This document shows, in pieces, positions 31,267 to 42,452 of a stretch of DNA of 64,000 nt. This stretch comes from Karstenula rhodostoma CBS 690.94 (taxonomy: Eukaryota; Ascomycota; Dothideomycetes; Pleosporales; Didymosphaeriaceae), in assembly GCA_010093485.1 (NCBI GenBank), contig MU001514.1:408266-472265 (forward strand), read 5' to 3'. The position numbers were made by a program, and so were the translations under genes. Position 1 is the first letter of the stretch. Every line of letters starts with the position of its first letter. The notes beneath the pieces were generated by a model. The model was not told where the DNA came from and ran no database searches. It saw only the letters and a list, made by a program, of their open reading frames with translations.

Positions 31267-32355
31267 CGTGGCATTGTGATCGCCTGTGACGCATGCTGAC
31301 AGTGGCATAGTTTTGCGGTTAAGACACATTCGGTCTCTATCTCTGCCATACTTTTGATTACGGTGTCAACAATATTCGTAAACGGAGCGGTCCGCAATGA
31401 TTGGTAACAGCAGAGGGCCTTCCACGGACGAGTTTTTATCAAACGATGGGTAAATGAGGTGGAAAGCTAAGCTTCAACAGGCACCCAGCAGGAACCTTAC
31501 ATGGGCAGGCAAGCTATGACATGAGCCCGCTGATTCAATCAATTTGACTCTACAGTTATCGTCATGGGGTTCTGGGATTTGACCTAACAGATTGACCAAA
31601 GCTTTGCCGGCACGGAAAGCGGTAATGCGGATAATAGCAGAGCACGTGGGATACCAGGGTGATGCGACATCAAGATCGGGATGTGGGGAAGTTTATTGCT
31701 ATTGATAGAGCAGTATCCCGATGGTCCAACCGCATCGTGAAGGAGGAATCTGTACTTCTGTCGAGTGAAGTACATATCTTCTGCTCCACTCGCCTGTAGA
31801 GCACGGATGTCCATTTGTCTCATATATCTGCTGCCATCGCATCATCACAGGCCCACGGTGAGATGGGTCTAGAATTCAAGCCTTGTCTACTCTCTACAGG
31901 GCGCTGGTTCAAGCTTTCGGTAATCTACTGACGCTGGCGCCAAGTCATATATAGCTTCCGTGCCGGGCCAATCATGTAGCGCAACATGGACAGGAAGAGG
32001 TAGCCATTGGCCAATGGGCGACACGTTGGAGTTCGTGATCGAGGATATTGCTGCTGGGGTAATGTCCGCCAAATGATGCGATCGATGCGGAGGCACGGCT
32101 TGAGCACGTATGGCGCATTCAATATGGTAAATCTCATTCGGCAGTAGATCTTTCTTCTTGCTCTTTTGCTTGAGCAATTTTCTTTGCCAATGCATAACCA
32201 ACAACGCCCCAGTGCTAACATCCACAGTCTGTCTGCAGAACTACTCCACGATGCTTGACTAGTCCAAGCTTCATCATCGCGGGATATATCGCGGGTTGCA
32301 AGACATCAGCAGGCCAAGCGGGACACATCAGGAATTCCGTCCTCACCTGGTAACC
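31267..32355. other. Intergenic region
   Basis: About 1.1 kb with chance frames only on both strands; includes the promoter of the Kre9-like gene. Nothing else recognised. Confidence 0.35.
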
Positions 32356-33126
32356 ATGGTCCACCCCCGCGTCCTCCTCGTCTCCAACCTCATCCACCTC
32401 ACGACCGCCCAACTCCCCACCTCCAAAGCCACCCCCGTCGACACGCAGCCCTTCCGCCACCCCATCCACGGCGACGTGCTCCTCCCCGGCAGCGTCTTCA
32501 CCATCGAATGGGAGGCCAACCCAGCCTTCCACAACGTCACGCTCCAGCTCTGGGACAAGACATCGTGGGGCTTCGCGCGCGACCTGCTCGCCCCGTGCCA
32601 CCCCTGGGCGCGCAACCCCTTCTGCGGCACCATCGCGGCCTCGGCGCCCAACACGGGCGCCTTCGCCTGGCTCGTGCCGGACCCGCGCAACGGCTCCCTC
32701 GCCGCCGGCTTCCCCCGCGGCGAGCGCGCCTACTGGGTCAAGATGTACGTCGACGACTATCTGCAGCCCGCCGTGGGGAATGCAGACCCCGTGCTGAGCT
32801 ATAGTCGCAACTTTGCGTTTGCGCGGGAGGGGGAGGCGGCGCGGTTGGTGACGGGGGCGCCGACGGTGACGAGTGGGGAGGGGGAGGGGGAGGGCGATGG
32901 CGGGCCGCCGACGGTGTTTGTGACTGTGGTTGGGAATGGGACGGCGAGTGTGACGGGGGATGGGGAGGTGGTGGAGACGGGAACGGGGACGGTGGGGATG
33001 GAGGCGACGGGGGAGGGGGAGGGGTCAAGGGGTAATAAGACGGCATTTGCGCCGGTGGAGGGGAGGGCGGCGAGGGTGGAGTGGAGTTTGATGGGGGGTG
33101 TTGGGCTGTTGCTGGGGTTGCTGTAG
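32356..33126 (+). CDS. GPI-anchored Kre9/Knh1-domain cell-wall protein
   Basis: Intronless 256-residue protein. The start at 32356 (ACCATGG) gives a signal peptide (MVHPRVLLVSNLIHLTTAQL). A Kre9/Knh1-type (yeast cell-wall synthesis, Ser-Thr-rich GPI) N-terminal Ig-like domain follows: HPIHGDVLLPGSVFTIEWEA, VTLQLWDKTSWGF, FAWLVPD, AYWVKMYVDD, and SYSRNFAF at its end. Then comes a Gly/Glu/Thr-rich spacer with N-sequons (NGT, NKT), and a hydrophobic tail (WSLMGGVGLLLGLL) with a nearby small-residue site, as for GPI attachment. The second half of the gene is extremely G-rich on the plus strand (GGGGA/GGTGG), giving the Gly/Glu composition. Role: wall glucan assembly or adhesion, inferred from the family. 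Confidence 0.82.
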   Translation: MVHPRVLLVSNLIHLTTAQLPTSKATPVDTQPFRHPIHGDVLLPGSVFTIEWEANPAFHNVTLQLWDKTSWGFARDLLAPCHPWARNPFCGTIAASAPNTGAFAWLVPDPRNGSLAAGFPRGERAYWVKMYVDDYLQPAVGNADPVLSYSRNFAFAREGEAARLVTGAPTVTSGEGEGEGDGGPPTVFVTVVGNGTASVTGDGEVVETGTGTVGMEATGEGEGSRGNKTAFAPVEGRAARVEWSLMGGVGLLLGLL

Positions 33127-34438
33127 GGGGCTGTGGTGAGAATCCGCCATGTTGGGGGGAAGAGTGAGTAAAGCAATACCTACCGCTCGTAAGGGGGATG
33201 CTTAAAAAAAAAGCGTATGTATAGTTTCCAAGTCCCTCTATGTCGTTGAGATTCGCTCCATGGCTTGATCAATCCGCCCCTTATTCAATCCAACATCCAT
33301 CAAAGTATTCTATCCCCCCTAAAACAGACCTACATGAAGCCGCCCGAACAGCACCTGCATACCCACCTCCAAAAGCGCAACAGCGCGCACAAGCACGTTC
33401 CGAAGCAGTCACCCCCCTCCCCCTCCCCCGGATTCCACCACAGACAAACCCATCACCCACACCCAGCACCCCCTCCAAACCCAAACAGGCCCACAAAACG
33501 GCGGACCCCCGCAACCCGCGCGCAACGTAGCCAGCCCTACCCAACAGGGTCTCGACGCATCCGTGGCGTGCGTAGGGCGCAAAGCGGTGCGCTGAGCGCT
33601 CGCGTAGTGAGACGCCACGGCCACGGCCACGGCCGGCGCGCGGCGCCAGTGCTAGCGAAGCGCGGGAGCGATGCGGCTGGCCAGGCCGACCTCGTCACAG
33701 CGGCGGCGCTTCGTTGGGTTGGTTCGGGTGATGAGGGCGAGCGAGGTGGGTTGGGTGGACCAGGTGCGAGGGGGTGGGCGGAGGGAACTCTGCGTGTTTG
33801 GAGTGGAGGGGATCGATCGAATGGGAGGGACCGGGGAGAGATATATAGATAGATAGATAGATATGGGAGAATTAGGGGATGGGGGAAGGAGGGAGCTTGG
33901 GATAGAGTGTGGTAGCGAGAGATAGTGGGTGGGTCGTGCATGAGCAAAGGCTTGCAGCGCGATGCGATGTCGTGTGTAGACTACGCACGCAAACCTACGT
34001 CAGCGCCACAGCACACTTAGGATATGAAGCGATCATCTGAACATGATATGATAGGTAGACTCTCTGCGCTCTACCTTTTCCTCAGCTCAGCCATGGCATT
34101 AGCCCGAAAATGCTCGGGTGATTCATCCACCCTCTCTTCTCTCCCCATGCTTTTGGTAAGGTAATGAATAGAGCAGAAAATGCTAGTAAGGGTATTGGTA
34201 TCCTTTTCCCGCTCGCAAGGATGAGAATGAAGACGCAAGAAAACAAGAAAGTCAAATGCCGTGGGTCCCGTGACCGACGTAGATGCACCCGTACTCAAAC
34301 GCCAGACCGCTATGCCATGTACCCGTGCTGTATGCCTGATACAGCGCAGTGTGTCCTCATTCCGCTCGTGGTCTTCCCCAAGTAATATCATATGTAGGTG
34401 CGCTATCCATGCGATGTGAGCGTCGTGTGTTCGTTCAT
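33127..34438. other. Convergent intergenic region with simple repeats
   Basis: 1.3 kb between the Kre9-like gene (+) and the MIF gene (-). It holds an A9 run near 33206-33214, a CCACGG triple near 33612-33632 and a GATA tetranucleotide tract at 33845-33863. Several frames of 90-195 codons are chance products of strong G/C skew. Confidence 0.4.
33845..33863. repeat. (GATA)4.5 microsatellite
   Basis: The tract TAGATAGATAGATAGATAG is a tetranucleotide microsatellite in non-coding sequence; it may be length-polymorphic. Confidence 0.85.
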
Positions 34439-35627
34439 TCATCGCTTGAAAATGTTCATCATACTTTTCCGCTTGCCCATCTTCGGTGTGGGGGAGCTCG
34501 CCGGGATGGGCGGCGGGGCCGAGGTCGGGGTCGGGGTCAATGTGAAGTTTACTTTTGAGGGCTTTTGCTCGAGCGATTTGGAGGCCTTTTGGTTTACTGA
34601 GGATCGGTTTGTGAATTTGCTGTCGATCGCGCGCAGGGTGTCGGACTCTTCGCGGTCGATTTCAACTCCGGAGTCGAGCGGGCTAGGGCTAGAAAGCGGA
34701 GGGGTGACAACTGCTCTTGCACCAGGGTCAGCCTTGGAGATGTTGCGGGCGAGCTGGAAGCTACTCTTTGCCTTGGTGACGGCAGAGCGCTTCGAGCTCT
34801 TTGTGAGACCCCGCTTCAATCCTCCGTTCTCTTCGCCCATTTGGCGTTCTAGGCTCTCAATATCGCCCAGGATGGTCGTGCCGTTCGTTGCGATGCAGTC
34901 ATCCTGGATGGGTACGAACTTGATGATTCCTCGGTCCAGAGGCACGCCGAGCGATTCGGCCAAGAAGTTCTGGATGAGAGCAGCGTTGCGCTTGTTGGTG
35001 GTCGGCTGTAGTTGCACGGGGAGGGCGGTGATGGTGAGGAGGTAGGTGGGTTCGAAGGATCCGGCCAGTAGGAGACATGCAGAGTGGTTGACGGTGATCA
35101 TGATGGAGGACTCGGGCCGTTGGTACCTGGTGGAAAGGTGGTGTGAAAGGTCCGTGACCAGTGTGTACTCATCCTTGATCTAGAAACGCATTAGCAGAAG
35201 TGGGATGCTGTGTGGTTGTGCGCGAACATACAATGACATTGGTGCGCAGCTCGGCGAGGATGGGCGCATCTCTAATCACGCGGTCGCGGGCAAGCGAGGT
35301 GGATCCGTCCTTGTAGGCGAATTGCTCTTCGTAGAATTGCGCACGCCGGCGCGATCCATTAGGTTGCACTCCACTAGTAGTTTGCACGCCCTGAGTCGCA
35401 GGTTTTCTTTCTTCGGAACCAACACCGCGCTGGACATCGAGATTGGACTTGGGCGACGACTCAAACGAGAAGGTGGATCGCGAGGGTGAGAGACGATGTT
35501 CGGCTGCGGGCTCAGGCGCTAACAGATGGACGCCAGCCGGGCGTGGGAAGGCATTGACGGAATGGCTCGATGTGGTCGAGGGCCGCGACATGTTGGAGGA
35601 GGTGGATTTGTTGACCGAGTGCGGCAT
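34439..35627 (-). CDS. Macrophage migration inhibitory factor (MIF)-family protein with long extensions
   Basis: Two exons on the minus strand: 35627-35232 and 35179-34439, with a 52-bp GT-AG intron (35231-35180); 378 residues. Residues 1-121 are Ser/Pro-rich and disordered. The MIF/tautomerase fold runs from PILAELRTNVI (Pro122 aligns with MIF Pro1) through LVTDLSHHLSTRYQRPESSI, ITVNHSACLLLAGSFEPTYL and KRNAALIQNFLAESLGVPLD to RGIIKFVPIQDDCIATNG. The tail (about 130 residues) is basic and Ser/Pro-rich, ending KRKSMMNIFKR. MIF enzymes use the free N-terminal Pro as a base; here Pro122 is internal, so tautomerase activity is unlikely unless the extension is removed. No signal peptide. Function in fungi is not known. 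Confidence 0.85.
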
Positions 35628-36521
35628 GGCGGGCTGTGTAGAGGGGTGTAGGCGTAGGTGTGGCCGTCAGAGGACAGCACGCAGAGGTGTTTGTTTGTCG
35701 CGGGGAGCCGTGAATTCCTCAGTGGCACAGGATCGGCTCCTTGATATGGATAAGGCTCAGTCTGTGCGGCGTGTCGGTCGTGTGATGGGACCCTGCAGCC
35801 GATATTGTTTGACTTGTACCACTCGGCCGTGATGGCAGACGCTGGCGTGGTCGCAGAGAGAGAGAAAGATAGGCCCGAACTTGGTGGGAGGAGGGCGGGG
35901 GCCGTCGGTCGCAGCTGGTTGTATATGTGAGAGGAGGCCGGGGGAGGCGCGCGGTGAACAACACGAACCGTATGCGGTGTCGCACGGTGCAAGACGAACT
36001 GGGGGCGTCGAAGAGGATGGGTTATAGAGATATTATATTGTCGGGTCAGTGGACGGCTGCATGCGTGACCACGGCAGCATGGGTCTGGCGCGGTACACGA
36101 GTGTCGCCGACGCTGGACGGGCGCGCCGCCGTGCGGCTATCAAGGACCATTCACCCCTCGACGCCCGCATCGGAATAGCGTGCAGATGGTGGCTGAGTGG
36201 GACGGTCTGCTTTGGGCTGCTCCTCCAGGGCCAGAGAAGGGGAGCAAGGCGTACACAGGCCATGCTTCAAAAGACACCCAAGCCGCAGCCAGATAGTCAT
36301 GCCACGGCGATCCATATTCGTCGGCGGGTCCATCAGCGGCGCCATACCTGCGCCATACGCGACCGCTTCTGCTCGTTGGTTTTCCTGCAGGCGTCCATGA
36401 CGGTGTCTCGTCGGTCAAGCCAGGTGTGCGTTCAAGGCTGTTTCTACCTTCTAGCGCGGCTGCTAGGTCATGCATGCGTCCCTCTCCACAGGCGGCAGGC
36501 CTGGACTCTACTGTGTATGCT

Positions 36522-36567
36522 AGTAGCTAGTAGCCAGCAGCCAGCAGCCAGCAGCCAGCAGCCAGCT
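36522..36567. repeat. 7-bp minisatellite AGCAGCC (6 units)
   Basis: Units AGTAGCT, AGTAGCC, then four perfect AGCAGCC from 36536 to 36563. The reverse complement is the same heptamer family as the repeat at 47638-47679. Confidence 0.85.
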
Positions 36568-37460
36568 TGCTTGTTCGCACCTGCGCCTATCTTCATTGTC
36601 GTTGTTGTCCATCATTCAATGGACTTTTTTCCAGTGCTTTCCCAACCACCCCAACGTCCAATGGCCCGTCCATCATGTCACCAGGCCACTGCGGCGGTTG
36701 CAAGGTTGCACGGCAAACGTTCGGCTTCGAGCCGGCCGTCATCAACATTGAATCCATCTGATTCAACGTCCGTGTGGCCTGAGCCCCGTTCGTGACCCTC
36801 TAGAGATGCCCGTGAAACCCTGGGCAACACTGGCGCTCCCCGGTCCAAGTCGCCAATCTCTCAATGTGCTTTCTACTAATGTTACTCAATTTACCTTTCT
36901 CCTCTCTACTTCGCCAGCGAGAAGACGTGCATGCCAGGCAATCACGCATTCTGGGCAATCTCCCACCACACTTCCAATGGCTGCTGCTGGTGGCATGTCA
37001 AACCTTGCGCACGTACGACTGTGACCGAAGCCGGATATGCACGTCAAGCTTCTTCCACAGTCAAAATCGTTCGGCAACGCTGTGCAACCACACACAGCAC
37101 AGCAGAGCCCTTCAGACTGGTTGGCCATGGCCCTGTCTGCAGTTCCCACTGGAACTTACGCCTCATTGTTTAAATGAAACCGCCCGTTGAGAGGCATCAC
37201 GATAAGGGGATATTGAAATCCTGCAGTGGAACGCTCGCGTGGAGGCACGTATAAAGCATGTTATATGAATTGACGTGGGCCCCCGAAGTGCATTGCAGTC
37301 TTCTTTGCGGGTCGTTGCGCTGGCAAGGGCACCGCCTAAACGCCTTTGCAAAGTTTGTGTCGACGGCACGCCGTACGCAATCTTGTTTCCTCGGCGCAAC
37401 GACAACGCAAATTATTGTTACCCCAACGCAGACAGCCTGAGATGCAGTGATACAGTGACG

Positions 37461-37470
37461 GTCACGTGAC
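37461..37470. promoter_or_regulatory. GTCACGTGAC palindrome (E-box / CDEI-like) upstream of CENP-X
   Basis: A perfect 10-bp palindrome containing CACGTG and matching the RTCACRTG consensus bound by Cbf1-type bHLH factors. It is about 105 bases before the preferred CENP-X ATG. Position and symmetry suggest a real regulatory site; binding is inferred. Confidence 0.5.
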
Positions 37471-37574
37471 GTCGTGTTAGCACTGGCGCGCCTGCTCTGC
37501 ATATGGTCCGCAAAAGCACGCGTCAGCAGGCTGCACCACAACACCACACTGCCCACTCCACACACTCCTGCACA

Positions 37575-38126
37575 ATGCCTCCCAAAGCAGCACCAGCGGC
37601 ACGCCGCAAGGGCCCTTCCTTCAATCCTCCCCGCCCCGTCAAGCCAGCCGCTTCTCCTTCTACAACGCAACGCGCGCCCAAGGCGACCGCGACGCGACCT
37701 GCACCCGCGAAACCCTCGGCTAGCCGCTCAGGTTTCCAGCCTGCGACGACCATCATATCATCCGACGAAGAGCAAGATGACGAATTCGACGACCTGCCCT
37801 CCGATATCGACGCCTTAATGGAAGACGCGCTCGACGACGAACCTCAACCGCAGCAGCCCGCCGCGCTGGACCTGTCCACGCCACCAATACCCGCACCTCT
37901 CTTGGTGAGGCTCCTGCATCACAACTTCCAAGATGAGGACACGCAAATCCAGAAGGGTGCCATGAACTTGTTGCAGAGCTACATGAGCTTATTCGTTCGC
38001 GAAGCTATTGCGAGGGCGAAGGATGAGCGCGAAAGAGCGGCTAGGAATGGCGGAGGTCCAAGCAGCCGATTCTTGCAGGTGGAAGATTTGGAGAAACTTG
38101 CGCCAGAGCTTTTGCTCGATTTCTGA
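37575..38126 (+). CDS. MHF2: Centromere protein X / MHF2 histone-fold protein
   Basis: Intronless 183-residue protein from Met 37575 (MPPKAAPAARR); an upstream in-frame Met at 37503 is possible. Residues 1-100 are basic/Pro-rich then acidic (SSDEEQDDEFDDLPSD). Residues 104-183 form the CENP-X histone fold: PIPAPLLVRLLHHNFQDEDT, QIQKGAMNLLQSYMSLFVRE, AIARAKDERERAAR and the final FLQVEDLEKLAPELLLDF. CENP-X pairs with CENP-S (MHF1) to bind DNA at kinetochores and to help Fanconi-type (Mph1/FANCM) helicases at stalled forks. Human CENP-X is about 80 residues, so the N-terminal extension is a fungal addition. Confidence 0.88.
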   Translation: MPPKAAPAARRKGPSFNPPRPVKPAASPSTTQRAPKATATRPAPAKPSASRSGFQPATTIISSDEEQDDEFDDLPSDIDALMEDALDDEPQPQQPAALDLSTPPIPAPLLVRLLHHNFQDEDTQIQKGAMNLLQSYMSLFVREAIARAKDERERAARNGGGPSSRFLQVEDLEKLAPELLLDF

Positions 38127-39377
38127 ACCGCTTTGGATGGGTTGAGGTTGCCAAATCTACGGGAACCCTCATGACAATATCAAATCAAAAGTGCGCGAAG
38201 ACACTGAACATGCAAGGCAGCCAATCCAGTGGAAGACGGAGGAGCGTAGAGCAGACATGCTCTTGAGATTTGGACCAACTGTGAGGCACAGGCCGACATC
38301 GCGTTGGGTACCTACCTACGGTATAGAAACAGTCGTTCGAGACTGTGACATCACTTGTCAAAGTGCACCGCGTACCACATGAACGACTGATCTGATACCA
38401 ACGCACGGAACGAGCTCGAGCCGACGATGAGCTCTGGGAAATGGGTGGCAGGAGTCGCTAGGACCACTCTACAGTTTCTGGGCATCGGCGGTTTATTTTA
38501 GCAGTACGTAACTCTCGCCGTTCAGTCCAGTCTGTGAATGGAAACGAAATTTGCTTTACGAAACACCTGGAGAGATTGAAGGTCTGCCTGATTCTTGAGT
38601 GTTTGCAGGATGGTTGGCTAACCGTTTGGAAACAACTCTGCGGCTGCAATAGCAGCCTGGGAAATTGCGCACGGCATGAAATTTTGATATTTCCAAGGCT
38701 ACACCAGTCCCGCGAACGACGTTCCAAGACATTATTTGGGTTCCGGTATGGGCGACATGTGACGAGGTCGCGGCTGAGGCAACTTCAAACACATCTCGAA
38801 CAGGGAGTGCTTCGCGACCAGTTCATCACAGCCTTGCACAGAACGCAAACTCGCAATTGTTCCCACCACAACGCAGCGAACGCCATGGAAAAAAAAAAAA
38901 AACTTGGAATGTCTCCGCGGTTTATTCTGTGGTATTTGATGGCTGTTCCACTCTTCGGCTTGGGCTGTCATATTAAAGTTGTTCAGCAGCTCGCTTCACG
39001 TTCCAAAGGTAGGGGTTGACCTGTAACAGCCGAAGAGGTGGCTGAAGCACGAACAGGCTCTGACATGTCGCAGACACGCTTGTCATGTGTCGGAAGCATG
39101 CTAACCGCCATGAACATGCCTGGGCAAAACGCACTAACCCGCGTTCCGAGGGACCTCTTCATGCCTTAAGAACAGTATGTAGCCTTCTCAGGCTGCTTTC
39201 TGAACCCATCTGCTTCATCTTCTGTTACTGCCTTTCTTTTCGTCTTTCTCTTCATTCACTTCGTAATCCCTGGCCAGTCCAGCTTTTGAGCGCTAGTCGC
39301 CATCACATCGTTCCCTTCAGCCATACGCCTCTAGTAATCAGTATCACTCTTTGATATCACATACCAGCACAGCAACT
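38127..39377. other. Intergenic region with A14 tract
   Basis: 1.25 kb between two plus-strand genes. It contains a run of 14 A at 38889-38902 and no convincing gene. The last 200 bases before 39378 are C/T-rich, as in many fungal promoters. Confidence 0.4.
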
Positions 39378-40385
39378 ATGTATTTCTCGAAAAGCATCAT
39401 CGCATCTGCCCTTCTCGGGCTTGCAGCTGCCACTACGCACATGGGCGAGGCAGCTTCAGGAGGACTGGCAACATCTTCAACTTCAGCAATTGCGGCGTCA
39501 GAGACCCTCGCTGCTACCGGCGCAGCATCGAGCGCTGCCGCACCGGCGGAAGCAACAAGCGGCGCATCGGCAGGAGAGCTCGCCACCCATGTCGTTCAAG
39601 TCGGAGGACCAAACGGATCGTTGACCTTTTCGCCCGACAATGTGAAGGCGGCACCCGGCGATCTAGTGCAGTTTCAGTTCCACCCCAAGGTATGTTCATC
39701 CTGATCTGTAATGGACTGCTCTAATATCGCGCGCAGAACCACTCCGTAGTCCAGTCTACCTTTGACAAGCCATGTGTACCGATCCAAAACGTCATGCCCA
39801 ACATGACTACCGCCTTCTTCTCTGGATTCATGCCAACCAACGCGTCCGTTGGCGCAACTTCCCAGGTCCTCACTTACACCATCCGCGTCATGGACACCAA
39901 GCCCATCTGGTTCTACTGCTCGCAAGCGAAGCACTGCCAAGGTGGTATGGTTGGTGCTATCAACGCGTAAGTGTTCTCGAACTGCATGTGACACACCAAG
40001 TTGCTGACCCTGTTGTAGTGCTGAGACGGGTAACAAGACCATGTCTGCATTCAAGGCTCTCGCTGCCGGCGCAACCGAAAACCTCAGCCCCGGACAAGCT
40101 CCTGGCTCTGGAACCGAATCAGGTAGCGGAACCGGCACGAACACCGGCGGCGGCGCTGCTCAGTCCTCGACCGCTGCAGGCGGTGAAGGAGGCGCTGCTG
40201 GTGGTGCCGCTGGTGGTGCCGCTGGTGGTACTGGCGGCGCGGGAGCTGGCGCAGGTACAGGAGCTACCAGCACCGATTCCAGCGCACCGGCTCAACAAAC
40301 TACCAACGCTGCCCCCAGCACATTTGGTTCTCAATCATTCTTTGGCCTCACTTTGGGAGGTGTCGTGGCTATCCTGCTATTGTAA
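39378..40385 (+). CDS. GPI-anchored extracellular cupredoxin
   Basis: Three exons: 39378-39689, 39737-39966, 40019-40385; 302 residues. Signal peptide MYFSKSIIASALLGLAAATT, then an Ala/Ser/Thr-rich spacer, then a cupredoxin domain (about residues 70-180) starting HVVQVGGPNGSLTFSPDNVK. The likely copper ligands are visible: His in HPKNHS, Cys in WFYCSQ, His in AKHCQ and Met in GGMVGA. After it lies a Gly/Ala/Thr/Ser-rich stalk (GGAAGGAAGGAAGG) and a hydrophobic tail (SFFGLTLGGVVAILLL) with a Ser/Asn-type omega region for a GPI anchor. Introns are 47 and 52 bp. Such Ser-rich cupredoxins are secreted wall proteins of filamentous fungi; the substrate is unknown. Confidence 0.9.
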
Positions 40386-41058
40386 GAGAGAGGAACTCCC
40401 GAGTGGGGTTGGAAGATGCGGAGTGGGCGTCGATGCATGTCTGTGATACCATTATTGCTGTTGTTGAACTGAGCTGGCTTTATTAAGACGCCGAAAGGGC
40501 GTTGTTACATTCTCCTTCATCTCTTGAATGTCTAGAACAAGTGGCGGTGCTATGGCTCCGCCACAGGTTGGGCAATAATTACATAACGAATCCAAATTAC
40601 AGATAGTATTCTCATGCTTGCGGTCTTACGTTACCTGCTACGCCGAGTGAATAGTTGATGTTTCGACAACCTTCAGGCAAATGTCAGTGATTGGCGCAGC
40701 GTGGCCGTTGGACCCTGACTTTGCCGCGCTTGGCAGGTACAGCTATGGCGTCACTTCGATACCAGATTCCAGGATCGCAACTTCCTCACCTTGATAAGAT
40801 CGGCACAACGAGCCAGGCGCAGCGATATGGCTTCCTTGTTTCTTCAGTTGGGCGTGCGGTACGGCGTGTGCTGTTATACCCAACACCTCACCTCACCTCT
40901 CACCCGGTAAATCTTGGCCCTCATTATCACTCGCTCGTAACACGCACTCCGTACCCTCAATCTCACAGCCGTACTGGCTGCTATCCTTTGCTCCCGTCGC
41001 GTTTCCGCCATAATCCAAAACCATCCTTGGCAGCGCGTTCCTACTAGCGGCCAGGACG
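40386..41058. other. Intergenic region
   Basis: About 670 bp between two plus-strand surface-protein genes. Repeated CCTCACCTC / CCTCACCTCTCACC lies near 40885-40905. No gene seen. Confidence 0.35.
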
Positions 41059-42452
41059 ATGTTACGTTCAGATGCCCGGGAGCATGCTCCATCTTCTACA
41101 TTGCTCTCTATCCTTCGCCTATACACGGCCTTTCTCGCTTTATCGTCAATACCTATCGCAGATGGAGCGCACCACATGAGCCGGAAGGCGCCTCGCAAGC
41201 TCGATCGCCGCAAAGAGCCTATGACGCCTTTGTTGGTTACAAACAACTGCCCAGAAGTCGTATATCCTGGCATATCCACTCAATCTGGCGAAGGCCCAAA
41301 AGAGAACGGGTTCAAGCTCGATCCGGGAAAGTCGTACAATCAAACCGTCTCGGAAGACTGGCAGGGTCGGGTGTGGGGAAGGACCAATTGCTCGTTCAAT
41401 GATGATGGCACGAAGCCGAAAAATGGAGGACCGAAAGCATGCGGTTCTGGCGATTGCAATGGCATAGTGAACTGCAGGGTCGGGGTGAGTTCTCCTAAAT
41501 CTTTGAGAGCCCGCCACTGCAGAATGCGAGCTCAGCCAGGTCAATTGTGTATGAATTAACAACATGCAGGGCGATGTCCCAGTCTCTCTCGCAGAGTTTA
41601 CGCTCGATGCTGGAGATGGCCATACGTACTACGACATATCACTCGTCGATGGATACAACATTCCGATTGCGATTGTCCTACAGCCGCTCCAGAACGTCAG
41701 TCTTGATGATATTCCTCCGAACCTCACGAACCCGTCCTGCCAAGGAACTGTAGGCCTTCTGGCACAGCAAGGCTACGACCCCTACGGCGATCACCCCAAC
41801 TTCCTTCGGACCAATAGCTCATACCCGCTTCCTTTTGAACAGAAAGTTAATGACAAGCAAGTGTCGAGATGGTGCCCCTGGGATTTGCAGCAAAGCCCTC
41901 CCGATAAACCCGGAGACGGTGTGTATCCGTATCCTGACGACAACATACAAAGACCGGCATTCAGTCCTTGCTATTCTGCATGTGCAAAAAACAACAAACC
42001 AGAAGACTGTTGCACAGGGAAGTACAATTCGCCGAGTGCTTGCAAGCCGAGCGAATATTCGAAGAACGTGAAAGCCGTCTGCCCGGATGCCTACAGCTAT
42101 GGTAAGTTCCCCTGCCATCCATTATCGGACATGGTACTGATGCGGCTGTATAGCCTTCGACGACCAGACCTCAACTTTTATCATCCCGTCTGGTGCTGGG
42201 TTCGAGGTCATTTTCTGTCCTGGCGCGCGTTCGACCAACATTTTAGCTACAGAGTCCGACAAGATGCTGCAGCTAGCCCAGCAGGGTCATGTTTCAAAGG
42301 ACAAAAGAGACCAGACTGGGCTGGTGGGTCGACCCAAAAGCGTTCCCGTCAAGCGGAGCAGGGCGGCCCGGAGTATCCTGTGGGAAAACACCGTCCTCAT
42401 GATGACTCCTGCATTGGCTGCAAGTGTTCTTGCATATGCGGCGTTGTATTGA
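41059..42452 (+). CDS. Thaumatin-like, probably GPI-anchored protein
   Basis: Three exons: 41059-41484, 41570-42101, 42154-42452; 418 residues. A hydrophobic N-terminal segment (STLLSILRLYTAFLALSSIP) acts as signal peptide after a short charged leader. The thaumatin domain shows VTNNCPEVVYPGI, the beta strand SEDWQGRVWGRTNC with KACGSGDCNGIVNC, EFTLDAG-DGHTYYDISLVDGY-N, SACKPSEYS, CPDAYSYAFDD and FEVIFCPG; these are typical of the family, with many paired Cys and the acidic cleft residues. A basic stretch then precedes a C-terminal hydrophobic tail (TPALAASVLAYAALY) suited to a GPI anchor. Plant thaumatins bind or cut beta-glucan; for fungal ones the function is unclear. The coding reading continues open past 42101 but splicing restores the Cys-rich end. 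Confidence 0.9.

Larger units (their letters stand above)
35628..37574. other. 1.9-kb divergent intergenic region with heptamer repeat
   Basis: Lies between the divergent starts of the MIF gene and the CENP-X gene. It carries a 7-bp minisatellite (36522-36567) and, nearer the CENP-X start, a GTCACGTGAC palindrome (37461-37470). Frames such as 36049-36795 run across the repeat and have no recognisable domain. Upstream in-frame Met 37503 could extend CENP-X by 24 residues. Confidence 0.4.

Noticed and set aside
33265..33947. Frames up to 195 codons between the Kre9-like and MIF genes
   Set aside because: Strong strand skew and simple repeats explain them; no signal, domain or introns.
36049..36795. 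248-codon open frame across the heptamer repeat
   Set aside because: No domain, no start context, and it consists partly of the simple repeat (SSQQPA units).
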